Under the pieces are notes generated by a model, which saw nothing but the letters and a program-made list of their open reading frames with translations, did no database searches and was not told where the DNA came from. Below are positions 34,923-43,712 of a stretch of DNA of 54,193 nt, piece by piece (position 1 is the stretch's first letter; the number at the start of each line of letters is the position of its first letter). The stretch comes from an uncultured Granulosicoccaceae bacterium (GTDB taxonomy: Bacteria > Pseudomonadota > Gammaproteobacteria > Granulosicoccales > Granulosicoccaceae), in the NCBI GenBank assembly GCA_937928685.1, contig CALGJU010000246.1, positions 1 through 54,193 on the forward strand, in the 5' to 3' direction. The position numbers and the translations under genes were made by a program.

Positions 34923-37577
34923 ATGGAACTGTTCTTTCTCGCACTATTATTAATTATTCTGGCGCTTGCGCTGGGTTCAGGTTACCCGGTTGCCTTTGCA
35001 TTACCGGGCGCCGCCATTGTCACCATCACTATCGCCGCCATTTGCGGCTACGTAATGGCGGGCAATGTAGATGCCTACTTCGCACAGGATGGACCGAGCC
35101 AATGGCTGTCCGCCGGAGTCACCAATTTGCGTGGTATCTACTGGGAAGTGGAACGCGATACGCTCATTGCGATTCCGCTGTTCATCTTTATGGGCATCAT
35201 GCTGCAACGCTCTAAGATCGCTGAAGATCTGTTGTTAACGATGGCGCGTTTGTTTGGTCCTGTGCCTGGTGGTCTTGGCATTTCAGTGGTATTCGTCGGC
35301 GCACTTCTGGCGGCAACAACCGGTATCGTCGGCGCCACCGTTGTTGCTATGGGTTTAATTTCACTGCCGGTGATGCTGCGCAACAACTATTCTCCATCGC
35401 TTGCTACAGGCACCATTGCTGCCTCCGGCACACTCGGACAAATTATTCCGCCTTCAATCGTGCTTATTATTCTGGCGGATCAACTGGCGAGCGCCACTGA
35501 CCAGGCGAGTACGGCACGTAAGTTTTTGTACAAAGCATCGACTGGTGAAATATCAATGCCGTCGCAATTTGATGTCGGCTCGACCAGCGCCGGTGAGATG
35601 TTCCTGGGAGCTTTTGTACCGGGTATTGTTCTGGTATTGCTCTACATGGCCTACATTCTGATTTACGCATTGATACGTCCCAAGTCCGCACCAGCTGTGC
35701 GCATCGAGGGTGATGCGACGCAAAGCTTCATCGGTCAGGTACTGGGCACACTGGTACCGCCACTGACATTGATATTTCTGGTTCTCGGTTCAATTATTTC
35801 CGGTATCGCTACAGTCAATCAAGCGGGTGCTATTGGCGCCGCTGGCGCACTGTTAATGGCAGGTTATCGTTTAAAAGATAGCGGTACGACGCGCTACATA
35901 CCTGCAATGCTTGCAGTACTAGCGCTGATTTCTATTGGAATTATTCTTGTTCTGTTCGACAACAATATTAAAGATATAAGAACCGATCACGATCGTCTTG
36001 GCATCGTATTAGCGGTCACAGCCGTCGGTGTTTTATTATTCGCCCTGCTGTGGAGCGGCATCAGAGTGATGCGAATCGACAATACACTTTACGAAGTGAT
36101 GATAGAAACTGCAAAGACCACGTCTTTGGTTTTTATCATTCTACTCGGAGCTGCCTTACTGACCGCTGCATTCAGAGCCTTTGGTGGTGAAGACCTGGTT
36201 CGGGATTACCTGAATGCACTACCCGGCGGCTTTTGGACTAAATTTATTATTGTTATGGCAGTGATATTTGTTCTGGGTTTCTTTCTGGATTTCATTGAAA
36301 TTGCCGTCGTTGTCGTGCCGATTGTCGCCCCCATCCTATTGGCTGACCCATCTGCAAACATCACAGCAGTCTGGCTTGGTGTGATGATCGGTTTGAATAT
36401 TCAAACTTCCTTTCTGACACCTCCCTTTGGCTTTGCGCTTTTTTATATGCGCGGTGTCGCACCTGCTGCTGTCAAAACAGTTCAAATGTACAAAGGGGTG
36501 ATTGCGTTCATCTTGTTGCAGATAACTGCGCTCGGGATTGTCGGCTATTACCCGCAGCTGGTTAACTACCTGCCAAAGCGACTGCAACTGACAGCAGACA
36601 CTGCACCGCCACCGAGAAATCCAAAGCTTAGTCACTGTGTGGAACAGTACGTCACCGAGCAGTTCAACGAAAATGGTGATGAAATCAAGCGCGCTATTGC
36701 GGCAACCAGGACGCTCGATTTCAGCGAATTACCAAAGAAGCTGGGTAAATCGGTCACCGAGAGTTTTGAAAACGCGGAAGCAAGTATTGGTCTGCTGGCT
36801 GAAGCAAACCAGCGTGCAGCCACTGTCGAGAATGGCACCGCAGTGTTTAGGCCGTTGCACGAACAAGTTCGGGATATTCGAATTACTACCACAAGATTCG
36901 ATCTCGAAATTGAAGAAACCAATACCTTGCTCCAGCGATTGCCGGACGATGACACAATCCAGAGAGACCTGCTCACCAAACACATCGAGGAACTGACTGC
37001 TGAACGAGACACTGCGAACGCCGAGACCCCACAACAGTGGGATCAAGCCCGTGCTGACTTTACCGAGCTGCAGCAAGCTGAGCGTAAAGTACGAACTGAT
37101 TTCAGAAAAGCCGCGGACAAGGGCTATCAACCGATAGTGAAGTTGCAAACAACCCTTGCCGCCACGCCTGCCCTGAAAGAGCTGGCAGGTGAATTTCAAA
37201 TGCTAAACGAGCTGATCGTCAATGCCAGCGCAGAAGACGTGATTGATGAACTCGCAGCCTCTAGTAAACGATTCGGTAAAGTGGAAGGCGCTTCGAAAAT
37301 TAAATCGCATATCGCAAAAGCACGCAAAGCGCTAAAAGCTAAAAAGCCAAAACCTGAGAAGGCTATCGATGCGTTAGAAAAAGCGCAACAGGAATATCAG
37401 TCAGAGATCCAGTGGCGTGAGAAAGCACAGGCAGCTTTTGGGTCTCAGATTGCAGAGTACGAAGAGACTATTCGCGGCACCATCGGTGTCAGGCAGCAAT
37501 CTAAGTTAACTAAAGATCAGGCGCTCTACGTTGCCGCATGTGATGCAGGGCATCGTGATATTTCTTTGAACTTCTAA
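34923..37577 (+). CDS. dctM: TRAP transporter large permease (DctM) with long C-terminal coiled-coil tail
   Basis: 884 residues. Residues 1-~555 are a DctM-type elevator permease with about 12-14 hydrophobic segments. Family motifs include PLFIFMGIMLQRSKIAEDLL, GATVVAMGLISLPVML and ASGTLGQIIPPSIVLIILAD near the first half, and NIQTSFLTPPFGFALFYMRGVAP in the second. The ~330 residues after YLPKRLQLTADTAPPPR are hydrophilic, charged and helical, with heptad-like stretches (LLTKHIEELTAERDTAN; ARKALKAKKPKPEKAIDALEKAQQEY). Standard DctM proteins end near 430-600 residues, so the tail is unusual. It has no stop or frameshift at the junction, so it is a real fusion or extension. It may tether or regulate the transporter. 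Confidence 0.92.
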   Translation: MELFFLALLLIILALALGSGYPVAFALPGAAIVTITIAAICGYVMAGNVDAYFAQDGPSQWLSAGVTNLRGIYWEVERDTLIAIPLFIFMGIMLQRSKIAEDLLLTMARLFGPVPGGLGISVVFVGALLAATTGIVGATVVAMGLISLPVMLRNNYSPSLATGTIAASGTLGQIIPPSIVLIILADQLASATDQASTARKFLYKASTGEISMPSQFDVGSTSAGEMFLGAFVPGIVLVLLYMAYILIYALIRPKSAPAVRIEGDATQSFIGQVLGTLVPPLTLIFLVLGSIISGIATVNQAGAIGAAGALLMAGYRLKDSGTTRYIPAMLAVLALISIGIILVLFDNNIKDIRTDHDRLGIVLAVTAVGVLLFALLWSGIRVMRIDNTLYEVMIETAKTTSLVFIILLGAALLTAAFRAFGGEDLVRDYLNALPGGFWTKFIIVMAVIFVLGFFLDFIEIAVVVVPIVAPILLADPSANITAVWLGVMIGLNIQTSFLTPPFGFALFYMRGVAPAAVKTVQMYKGVIAFILLQITALGIVGYYPQLVNYLPKRLQLTADTAPPPRNPKLSHCVEQYVTEQFNENGDEIKRAIAATRTLDFSELPKKLGKSVTESFENAEASIGLLAEANQRAATVENGTAVFRPLHEQVRDIRITTTRFDLEIEETNTLLQRLPDDDTIQRDLLTKHIEELTAERDTANAETPQQWDQARADFTELQQAERKVRTDFRKAADKGYQPIVKLQTTLAATPALKELAGEFQMLNELIVNASAEDVIDELAASSKRFGKVEGASKIKSHIAKARKALKAKKPKPEKAIDALEKAQQEYQSEIQWREKAQAAFGSQIAEYEETIRGTIGVRQQSKLTKDQALYVAACDAGHRDISLNF

Positions 37578-37580
37578 TGC

Positions 37581-37676
37581 GTAACTATTCAGGACACAGC
37601 TGTCGGTATCCAGGATACGTTGTTGCTCGTGCTCAAATACAGTTTGAATTTAGTTCTATTCCGACTGAATAGTTAC
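37581..37676. repeat. 96-bp element with perfect 12-bp terminal inverted repeats (MITE-like)
   Basis: GTAACTATTCAG at 37581-37592 and its exact reverse complement at 37665-37676 bracket 72 bp of non-coding DNA, immediately after dctM. The ends begin with GTAA, as many IS66-family ends do. No clear 8-bp target duplication flanks it. It may be a miniature transposable element or solo-end remnant; an extended mRNA stem is an alternative. Confidence 0.45.
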
Positions 37677-37718
37677 TTCTAAGCCTACAATGCAGAAACC
37701 GGAAATTTGATTGGCACC

Positions 37719-37737
37719 GCCACCTTCTACAGGTGGC
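37719..37737. other. Hairpin downstream of the Sel1-repeat gene
   Basis: GCCACCT (37719-37725) pairs with AGGTGGC (37731-37737) around a 5-nt loop. It lies 29 bp past the end of the minus-strand Sel1 gene and 140 bp past dctM. No U-run follows on either strand, so termination would have to be by another mechanism. Confidence 0.4.
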
Positions 37738-37765
37738 GAACCCTATCATCCCAGACTGGCAGACG

Positions 37766-39136
37766 TTAAACCTCGGCCGAATCTTTCTGCGCTTCGCGCT
37801 GCATAGCACGCAACGATCTTTTGGCTTTGGCGTTGCCATGCGCTGCAGCAGTTTCAAAGTACTGCATTGCTCTGGCCTCATTCTTAGGCACGCCCCAGCC
37901 ATTCTGGGTAAGCACACCCATATTGTAATTGCCTCTGGCATCACCTTGTTTTGCAGCGCGGCGTAACCAGCGCACTGATCGAGTGTAGTTTTTCTGCAAA
38001 CCACGGCCATTGCCATAGCGTAAACCCAGGTTAACCTGGGCGCGCACATTGCCACGGTCCGCCGCTTTCCTGTACCAGGAAATAGCAGCTTGTTCGTCTT
38101 TTTCAATACCCAGACCATGTTCATACATACGTCCCAGATTGTATTGACCTGCAGCACTGTCTTGATCAGCTGCCATGCTGAACCAATAGACCGCCTGATA
38201 AACGTCTTTGGGCACGCCTAAACCTATACAGCAGCCGATTCCATAGTTAAGTTGCGCCTGCGAGTGACCGGACTGTGCAGCCTTTCTAAACCATTTCATT
38301 GCTTCAACATGGTTTTGCTCACCGGCAACTCCGTTGATGTAACAGATGCCAAGATCAAATTGTGATGCGGTGTGCCCGGCTTCAGACGCACGAAGAAACC
38401 ATTTCATTGCTGCTTCGTTGTCTTGCTCAACCATGTTTCCAGTGGCATACATCTTTGCCAGCAACGCGCGAGCTTGAAGATCACCACGCTCTGCCGCCAG
38501 CTTGAACCAACTGATCGCGGCTCTTTTGTCTTTAGGGACACCGCGGCCCTGCGCATAACAAACCCCTAAATCAAATTGCGCAACCACATGCCCCTGATCC
38601 GCCGCAGCCCGGTAGTAGCTCACCGCTGTCTGGCGGTTCTGCAATACCCCATTGCCAACCGAATACATATAACCGAGAAAACCTTGCGCGCACGTGTTGT
38701 TCTTCTCTGCTGCCTGCTGAAAGTACTGTGCTGCCCGGTCGTAATCCTGTTCAACCCGATGACCATCAAAGTACATGATGCCAAGAAACAGCAAACCCCA
38801 CTGATCATTGGCCTGTGCACTTTTAAGGATCCAGGTATTGGCCTTCTCAAAGTGGTGATCTCGCGTTTCAATGGCTACTTTGTCTTCGCAGAGCAAAGCG
38901 ATTGCCGCACTCGCCCCGAGGTGACCCTGCTTTGCTGCAATTTCGAACAACTCAAGCGCTGCATCTTCGTCCATCGGCTTGCCAACCGATCCACGGCGTA
39001 AGTCCATGGCTTTTAAAAAGTGATCATGTGCATCCGGTGCCTGCACTAGTGTGAGCGATCCGCCGCCTGGCAAAGTTTTACTTCGCGCAGCACGCGCTTG
39101 TTGCAGATTGTTTGGATCATCAGGTGTTGTTTTCAT
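37766..39136 (-). CDS. Sel1-like repeat (SLR/TPR-type) protein
   Basis: 456-residue repeat protein built of about ten to eleven Sel1-like repeats of 36 residues from residue ~30 to ~440. Typical units are AQFDLGVCYAQGRGVPKDKRAAISWFKLAAERG and its relatives, each with the LGxxYxxGxGVxxD pattern. There is no signal peptide or lipobox, so it is probably cytoplasmic, unlike many secreted SLR proteins. The N-terminal 25 residues and last 15 are non-repeat and charged. SLR proteins act as scaffolds for protein complexes. The partner here is unknown. It stands alone between the MITE-like element and a long non-coding gap. Confidence 0.9.
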   Translation of the reverse strand: MKTTPDDPNNLQQARAARSKTLPGGGSLTLVQAPDAHDHFLKAMDLRRGSVGKPMDEDAALELFEIAAKQGHLGASAAIALLCEDKVAIETRDHHFEKANTWILKSAQANDQWGLLFLGIMYFDGHRVEQDYDRAAQYFQQAAEKNNTCAQGFLGYMYSVGNGVLQNRQTAVSYYRAAADQGHVVAQFDLGVCYAQGRGVPKDKRAAISWFKLAAERGDLQARALLAKMYATGNMVEQDNEAAMKWFLRASEAGHTASQFDLGICYINGVAGEQNHVEAMKWFRKAAQSGHSQAQLNYGIGCCIGLGVPKDVYQAVYWFSMAADQDSAAGQYNLGRMYEHGLGIEKDEQAAISWYRKAADRGNVRAQVNLGLRYGNGRGLQKNYTRSVRWLRRAAKQGDARGNYNMGVLTQNGWGVPKNEARAMQYFETAAAHGNAKAKRSLRAMQREAQKDSAEV

Positions 39137-39522
39137 AATTTCTATTCAACGCTTGCCAGTAAAGGAAATATACCTTCACCCATGCTTAAAATGGGATAAG
39201 TCTCCAGCCTGTAAAAACGCCCATCCTTGAACCGTCTAGTATAAATTCACTTGCATATTTTACATAGAAAGCTGCATACGAACGTTCCAGTTAGACATAA
39301 CAAGAAAAATAACAAACGTGCAATATTCGCAAACCGATTCAGAATAATTACAATTACGTCGGGTGCGTTACACCTACACATGGAACAACTGAAAGGTGTT
39401 AATTGAAGACGCGGTAGCAATCCCATGCTGTTAAAGACTGTAAAGCAAATGCAACGATGCTAAAGCAACATGCTTGAATCATCAGCCTATGTTGTTTACG
39501 GATCAACCAGGTTAAAGATCAA
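39137..39522. other. Intergenic region between the Sel1 gene and lrp
   Basis: 386 bases, AT-rich, upstream of the minus-strand Sel1 gene and downstream of the lrp-like gene. No coding frame or RNA gene was recognised. A small CCCAT/ATGGG hairpin lies near 39179-39196. It presumably contains the Sel1 gene promoter and the lrp terminator, but neither could be placed with confidence. Confidence 0.45.
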
Positions 39523-39987
39523 CTAATTTATCGACAGCTGTGTTGTCTCTTTAATTACCTCCATAACAATATAGGAACGTGTATCTCTAACCCCTGGAAG
39601 ATCGCGCAGAATGTCACCCAGTAACTGCCGATACTCGGCCATATCGGCAACTCGTATTTTCATTAGGTAGTCAAAATCTCCAGATAACAGATGACACTCC
39701 AGCAAATGCGGTATCAGCAGTGCTGCATTTTTGAACTTTTCGAAAATACGCTTGCTGTCATATTCAAGCTTAATCTCCACGTAGACCATCAAAGCAGCAT
39801 TCATTAATTCAGGATTCAGTATGGCTGTGTAGCTGGAAATGTAGCCGTCATTCTCCAGTCTTTTCACCCGCTCAAGACAAGGGGAGGTGCTCAAGCCCAC
39901 CCGTTCTCCGAGCTCAACATAGGAGATTCGAGCGTTTTTTTGCAGTTCGTCGAGAATTCTTCGATCGATACGATCCAGCGCTTTCAT
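39523..39987 (-). CDS. Lrp/AsnC-family transcriptional regulator
   Basis: 154-residue feast/famine regulator. Residues ~1-60 form the winged helix-turn-helix: ALDRIDRRILDELQKNARISYVELGERVGLSTSPCLERVKRLENDGYI. The rest is the RAM ligand-binding domain (VYVEIKLEYDSKRIFEKF; ECHLLSGDFDYLMKIRVADMAEYRQLL). It is divergently transcribed from alanine dehydrogenase, a standard arrangement in which an Lrp-like protein responds to alanine or related amino acids. The intergenic DNA carries four sites phased at 31 bp plus a palindrome just upstream of its own start, consistent with control of both ald and itself. It is likely an octamer that wraps DNA. Confidence 0.95.
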   Translation of the reverse strand: MKALDRIDRRILDELQKNARISYVELGERVGLSTSPCLERVKRLENDGYISSYTAILNPELMNAALMVYVEIKLEYDSKRIFEKFKNAALLIPHLLECHLLSGDFDYLMKIRVADMAEYRQLLGDILRDLPGVRDTRSYIVMEVIKETTQLSIN

Positions 39988-39994
39988 TAGGTTT

Positions 39995-40102
39995 CCAGCA
40001 ATATTTACCAGTGTAAATATTTATACCAGATATATTCCTGAATTATTTAATATTACCCAAATATATTCCGGTGATTTTACTCTAGACTCCCATAAATTCC
40101 TG
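39995..40102. promoter_or_regulatory. Four Lrp-type binding sites phased at exactly 31 bp
   Basis: A CCAG-like box followed by an ATATT core recurs at an exact 31-bp step: cores ATATT at 40001, 40032 and 40063, and AAATT at 40094. The last three copies share ATATATTCCTG-like 11-mers at 40030, 40061 and 40092. Thirty-one bases is three helical turns, so all copies face the same side of the helix, as expected for an Lrp octamer that wraps DNA. They end 94 bp before ald. Confidence 0.7.
40001..40020. promoter_or_regulatory. Perfect palindrome upstream of the lrp-like gene
   Basis: ATATTTACCAGTGTAAATAT has perfect 8-bp arms around CAGT and lies 14-33 bp upstream of the lrp-like start codon. It overlaps the first of the phased sites and is well placed for autorepression. 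Confidence 0.65.
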
Positions 40103-40195
40103 TAATAGCGCGTATAAGCGCGTTAATTATTCTGTCTTGTTGCCGCTCGGTTTAATGAAGGCACAAAAACCACAGCTTTACGTCTGGAGAAAATC

Positions 40196-41326
40196 ATGCT
40201 GGTAGGACTCCCCAAAGAAATTAAAAATCACGAGTATCGCGTCGGCCTGACCCCTGTCAGCGTTCGTGAGCTCATCACCCACGGTCACTCAGTGCTGGTT
40301 CAAAGTACGGCAGGAGAAGGCATCGGTGAATCAGATGAGGCATATATCAGTGCAGGCGCCAAGATTGCCGGCAGTGCTGAGGAAGTTTTTAAAGAAGCCG
40401 AGATGATTATCAAGGTAAAAGAGCCACAGCCAAACGAATGCAAAATGCTGCAATCCGGCCAAGTATTGTTTACTTATCTTCATTTAGCTCCCGATCCACA
40501 GCAAACAGATCTACTGCTTAAATCAGATGCCGTTGCAATCGCCTACGAAACCGTGACTGACAACGATGGCGGGCTGCCACTGCTGGCTCCCATGTCTGAA
40601 GTGGCTGGTCGTATGTCTATACAAGCCGGTGCCATGTGCCTCGAAAAGTCACACGGTGGCTCAGGCAAATTACTGGGTGGTGTACCCGGTGTAGCGCCTG
40701 CAAATATTCTGGTCATTGGCGGCGGCGTAGTAGGTACCAATGCAATACAAATGGCAGTTGGCATGCAAGCCAATGTGACTGTGCTTGATCGTTCTATCAA
40801 AAGACTGAGAGAGCTCGACGCACAGTTCGGTGGCAGTATTTCAACAGTCTACTCAAGCCAGGCAGCGCTGGAACATCATGTCGCAGAGAGTGACTTAATC
40901 ATTGGTGCGGTGTTAATACCGGGCGCGGCTGCACCAAAGCTTGTCACCCGTGACATGCTGAAGACCATGCGCAAAGGCTCTGTACTGGTTGACGTAGCGA
41001 TTGATCAAGGTGGCTGCTTTGAAACTTCTAAGGCCACTACACATCAGGACCCGACTTATATTGTTGACGACATCGTACACTACTGCGTTGCCAACATGCC
41101 GGGGGCTGTAGCGAGCACATCAGCGCATGCACTCAACCATGCAACGTTGCCGTTTACACTGTCTTTAGCCAACCTTGGCTACCGCGAAGCGTTGATGGCA
41201 AACCATCACCTGCTGGAAGGACTAAACGTCCATCGCGGCGTATTAACCAATGGTCCGGCGGCAGAAGCACTTGGCATGGACTACAAAGATCCGGCGACTG
41301 TACTAAAAGCACAAGCGGCGGCTTAA
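40196..41326 (+). CDS. ald: Alanine dehydrogenase
   Basis: 376-residue NAD-dependent enzyme interconverting L-alanine and pyruvate plus ammonium. The N-terminal domain has LPKEIKNHEYRVGLTP with the substrate-binding arginine, IKVKEPQ with the pyruvate-binding lysine, and TYLHLAPD with the catalytic histidine. The NAD domain has VIGGGVVGTNAIQMAVGMQ, and the C-terminal catalytic Asp lies in LVDVAIDQGGCFETS. Length and motifs are canonical. GGAG sits seven bases before the ATG. It is divergent from the Lrp-like regulator with phased operator sites between them. A TRAP transporter of the 2-oxoacid type is 3 kb away and could supply or exchange pyruvate. Confidence 0.97.
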   Translation: MLVGLPKEIKNHEYRVGLTPVSVRELITHGHSVLVQSTAGEGIGESDEAYISAGAKIAGSAEEVFKEAEMIIKVKEPQPNECKMLQSGQVLFTYLHLAPDPQQTDLLLKSDAVAIAYETVTDNDGGLPLLAPMSEVAGRMSIQAGAMCLEKSHGGSGKLLGGVPGVAPANILVIGGGVVGTNAIQMAVGMQANVTVLDRSIKRLRELDAQFGGSISTVYSSQAALEHHVAESDLIIGAVLIPGAAAPKLVTRDMLKTMRKGSVLVDVAIDQGGCFETSKATTHQDPTYIVDDIVHYCVANMPGAVASTSAHALNHATLPFTLSLANLGYREALMANHHLLEGLNVHRGVLTNGPAAEALGMDYKDPATVLKAQAAA

Positions 41327-41352
41327 TACAGCCTTAGCACTGTTTAGAAACG

Positions 41353-41391
41353 GATGTCGGCCGTATATTCTGCCGGCATCATCCAGTTTTT
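41353..41391 (+). terminator. Probable terminator of ald
   Basis: A 9-bp stem with one G-T wobble (41353-41361 with 41372-41380) and a 10-nt loop is followed six bases later by five T residues. It ends the ald transcript and runs into the 3' end of the convergent YcaQ-type gene. The delayed T-run makes it weaker than a textbook terminator. Confidence 0.55.
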
Positions 41392-42575
41392 GAGTCTTTC
41401 AATACCTTCTGCAAACGCCTCTTCAATCCTGGATTCAACGCATGCTCAACAAGCACTGAATCACAGGCGTTGAACTTCATAAATTCCAACAACGACTTTC
41501 CCAGACTTTGGACAAACTGTTCACTATCCACACTGTGCTGTAAATATTTCACATGCAGCGTTCGGGATTTTCGATCAGCTTTGCAATCCATCCGCCCAAC
41601 CAGATTATCCCCGAACAGAATAGGTAAACAGAAGTAGCCGAACTGACGCTTAGCGGCGGGAACATAACACTCAATTTGATAGTCAAAATCAAATACCTGC
41701 CTACACCTCTCCCGCTGTATCACCAGATTATCGAACGGCGATAACAATCGAACCTGCTTACCGGCACGAAACTTTTTTTCAAGCAAATTTACATCGCAAT
41801 AAAATAGATCACCACTTGGCGTGTGCACTTCTATTAGCTTTCCCTGCTCGATATTCGCTTGCACGCATTGCTTTATGGCAGATCGTAACTCTTTACCTTT
41901 ACGTAGATAAGAGAAAGATTTAAGACCGGAAAAACCATGCGCCCTTATGGTGGTGTCAACTAAATGCTGCGCCTGTTCGTCAATACCAGGCAAACGCGTG
42001 TCTGTAGCTGCTGGCAGCACACGTTCGGTGAGATCGTAGCGTTTTTGAAATCCCTCACGCCCGACCACCATTAAGTCACCTTGCATAAACAGTTTTTCAA
42101 GCGCTTGCTTGGCTGGCTTCCAGTCCCACCAACCGGTATTGGTCTGCCTTGTGTCGGTGAAGTCCCTTGCCAACAGTGGACCTTCATTCTCGATCCGACG
42201 GTGCACATAACGGATAAGTTTTTTATCAATGTTCTCAAACCAATGTTTCTCACCTGCTTTTATCGCTTGCATGCGTGGTAGTGCAAATCGAAAATCCTCA
42301 ATCGGCAGGAACGCGGCAGCATGAAACCAATATTCAAATATTTTTTTCTGCGAAACAAGAGTTGCCAGATGATCGGCCCGGTAGCTACTAACTCGGCTCC
42401 AGACCACATGGTGGTGCGCTCGCTCCACCACAGAAATGGTATCTATCTGCACATAACCCAGCTGCTTGATTGCGCACTCTACCGCCGACACACCAGAACC
42501 GAATGAGTTAGCACTTAACAGACCTTGCTTTGACAAAGCTATTTTTCGCAACTTTGTTGTAGAGATTTCTTGCAA
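41379..42575 (-). CDS. YcaQ-type winged-helix DNA glycosylase (HTH_42 family)
   Basis: 398-residue member of the PF06224 winged-helix family, whose founding members AlkZ (Streptomyces) and E. coli YcaQ/AlkX unhook interstrand crosslinks and excise alkylated bases. Tandem winged helices span the protein. The catalytic motif of YcaQ proteins is Q-phi-D, and VQIDTISVVERAHHHVVWSR near residue 37 contains QID. DYQIECYVPAAKRQFGYFCLPILFGDNLVGRMDCKADR is the conserved C-terminal segment. The length is close to E. coli YcaQ. It is monocistronic and converges on ald. Function in repair of alkylation or crosslink damage is inferred by family. Confidence 0.88.
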   Translation of the reverse strand: MQEISTTKLRKIALSKQGLLSANSFGSGVSAVECAIKQLGYVQIDTISVVERAHHHVVWSRVSSYRADHLATLVSQKKIFEYWFHAAAFLPIEDFRFALPRMQAIKAGEKHWFENIDKKLIRYVHRRIENEGPLLARDFTDTRQTNTGWWDWKPAKQALEKLFMQGDLMVVGREGFQKRYDLTERVLPAATDTRLPGIDEQAQHLVDTTIRAHGFSGLKSFSYLRKGKELRSAIKQCVQANIEQGKLIEVHTPSGDLFYCDVNLLEKKFRAGKQVRLLSPFDNLVIQRERCRQVFDFDYQIECYVPAAKRQFGYFCLPILFGDNLVGRMDCKADRKSRTLHVKYLQHSVDSEQFVQSLGKSLLEFMKFNACDSVLVEHALNPGLKRRLQKVLKDSKTG

Positions 42576-42808
42576 TGTTTATTTTCCGGGAACCAATGGA
42601 TCACATATCAGTTAGTTGCACTGATGCCACACTTACAGACCAATGCTGGCCTCATACTACCTTTTGAAACTGTGATTAACCAATAAGCCGGGAGGTGCAG
42701 TAATATGCACGCTAGTGTACTGAAACAAATAGATTGCCAGTACGATGAAAGATTCACTCGGCGCTACCGACACTCTTTAAAATGCCGCCAGGCATGGGAC
42801 TAAAAACA

Positions 42809-43702
42809 ATGATTCATGTACTCGGCTCTATCAACATTGATTACGCTGTCAACGTAAAGATCCTACCCGGCCCCGGTGAAACTATCGGCGGACAAAACCT
42901 GGTGCTGACGCCCGGTGGCAAAGGCGCTAATCAAGCGTTAGCAGCCAGACGTGCAGGTGCTGACGTGCAAATGACCGGCGCCGTGGGCACCGATAGCGTT
43001 GCAGATAAAGCACTGTCACTGCTAACCGCAGGTGGGGTTGGCCTATCCGGGGTGAAAATCCTGCCGGGTCCAACCGGCTGCGCTTTTGTGTTCGTAGACG
43101 AGCACAGCGAAAATCAAATTGTAATCATAGCCGGTGCCAATGGCGGGGTCTCGGCGGAAGACGCCCGGGCAATATCAATCAATCCCGCCGATGTGCTGCT
43201 ACTACAGCTTGAGTGCCCGGTCGATACCGTCGTGGCAGCGGCCCATCACGCAAAACAACAAGGTGCCAGAGTGGTCGCCAACCTCGCCCCGTATCAGCCC
43301 CTTGAAGCAGGCGTATTTAAGGACATCGACTACTTACTTGTAAATGAAACCGAGGCAGACAGTTTACGTCGTGAGCTGGGTCTTGCGTCAGGCACTGTAG
43401 AAAGCCTCGCACATAAAACCGGTTGCTCAGTCGTCAAAACTCTGGGCGCCAGTGGCATAGAGGCCATTGACGAACAATCGAGGGTTTTTACGCTGCCGGG
43501 TATCAAGGTCGATGCGATCGACACAGTCGGTGCAGGTGACACCTTTGCCGGATACCTCGGCACAATGCTGTCACAGGGAAACTCACTACAAAACGCATGT
43601 AAGGTGGCCAACGCCGCCGCCGCCCTTGCCTGCACTAAGCCCGGTGCTCAAACAGCGATACCTACTATGCAGGACGTAATCGATCTGGCCAACAATAGCT
43701 AA
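42809..43702 (+). CDS. rbsK: Ribokinase (PfkB family)
   Basis: 297 residues from the ATG at 42809 (MIHVLGSINIDYAVNV), which matches the ribokinase N-terminus; the frame opens nine codons earlier with non-family residues. PGGKGANQALAARRAGA is PfkB signature 1 and DTVGAGDTFAGYLG is signature 2, with the catalytic Asp. KTLGASGIEAI lies in the nucleotide site. The enzyme phosphorylates D-ribose at O5. No ribose transporter or regulator accompanies it here, so it may serve nucleoside salvage; other PfkB sugars are possible. Confidence 0.9.
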   Translation: MIHVLGSINIDYAVNVKILPGPGETIGGQNLVLTPGGKGANQALAARRAGADVQMTGAVGTDSVADKALSLLTAGGVGLSGVKILPGPTGCAFVFVDEHSENQIVIIAGANGGVSAEDARAISINPADVLLLQLECPVDTVVAAAHHAKQQGARVVANLAPYQPLEAGVFKDIDYLLVNETEADSLRRELGLASGTVESLAHKTGCSVVKTLGASGIEAIDEQSRVFTLPGIKVDAIDTVGAGDTFAGYLGTMLSQGNSLQNACKVANAAAALACTKPGAQTAIPTMQDVIDLANNS

Positions 43703-43712
43703 TGCGGTAACT

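Noticed and set aside
37633-38157. Open frame of 174 codons on the minus strand
   Set aside because: It overlaps the Sel1-repeat gene in another frame, is rich in Cys/Arg/Met, and looks like a shadow of the repeat coding sequence.
39995-40102. 31-bp periodic repeats that could suggest a CRISPR array
   Set aside because: Only about 11 bases per unit are conserved, there are just four units, no cas genes are near, and the site lies in a divergent lrp-ald promoter region.
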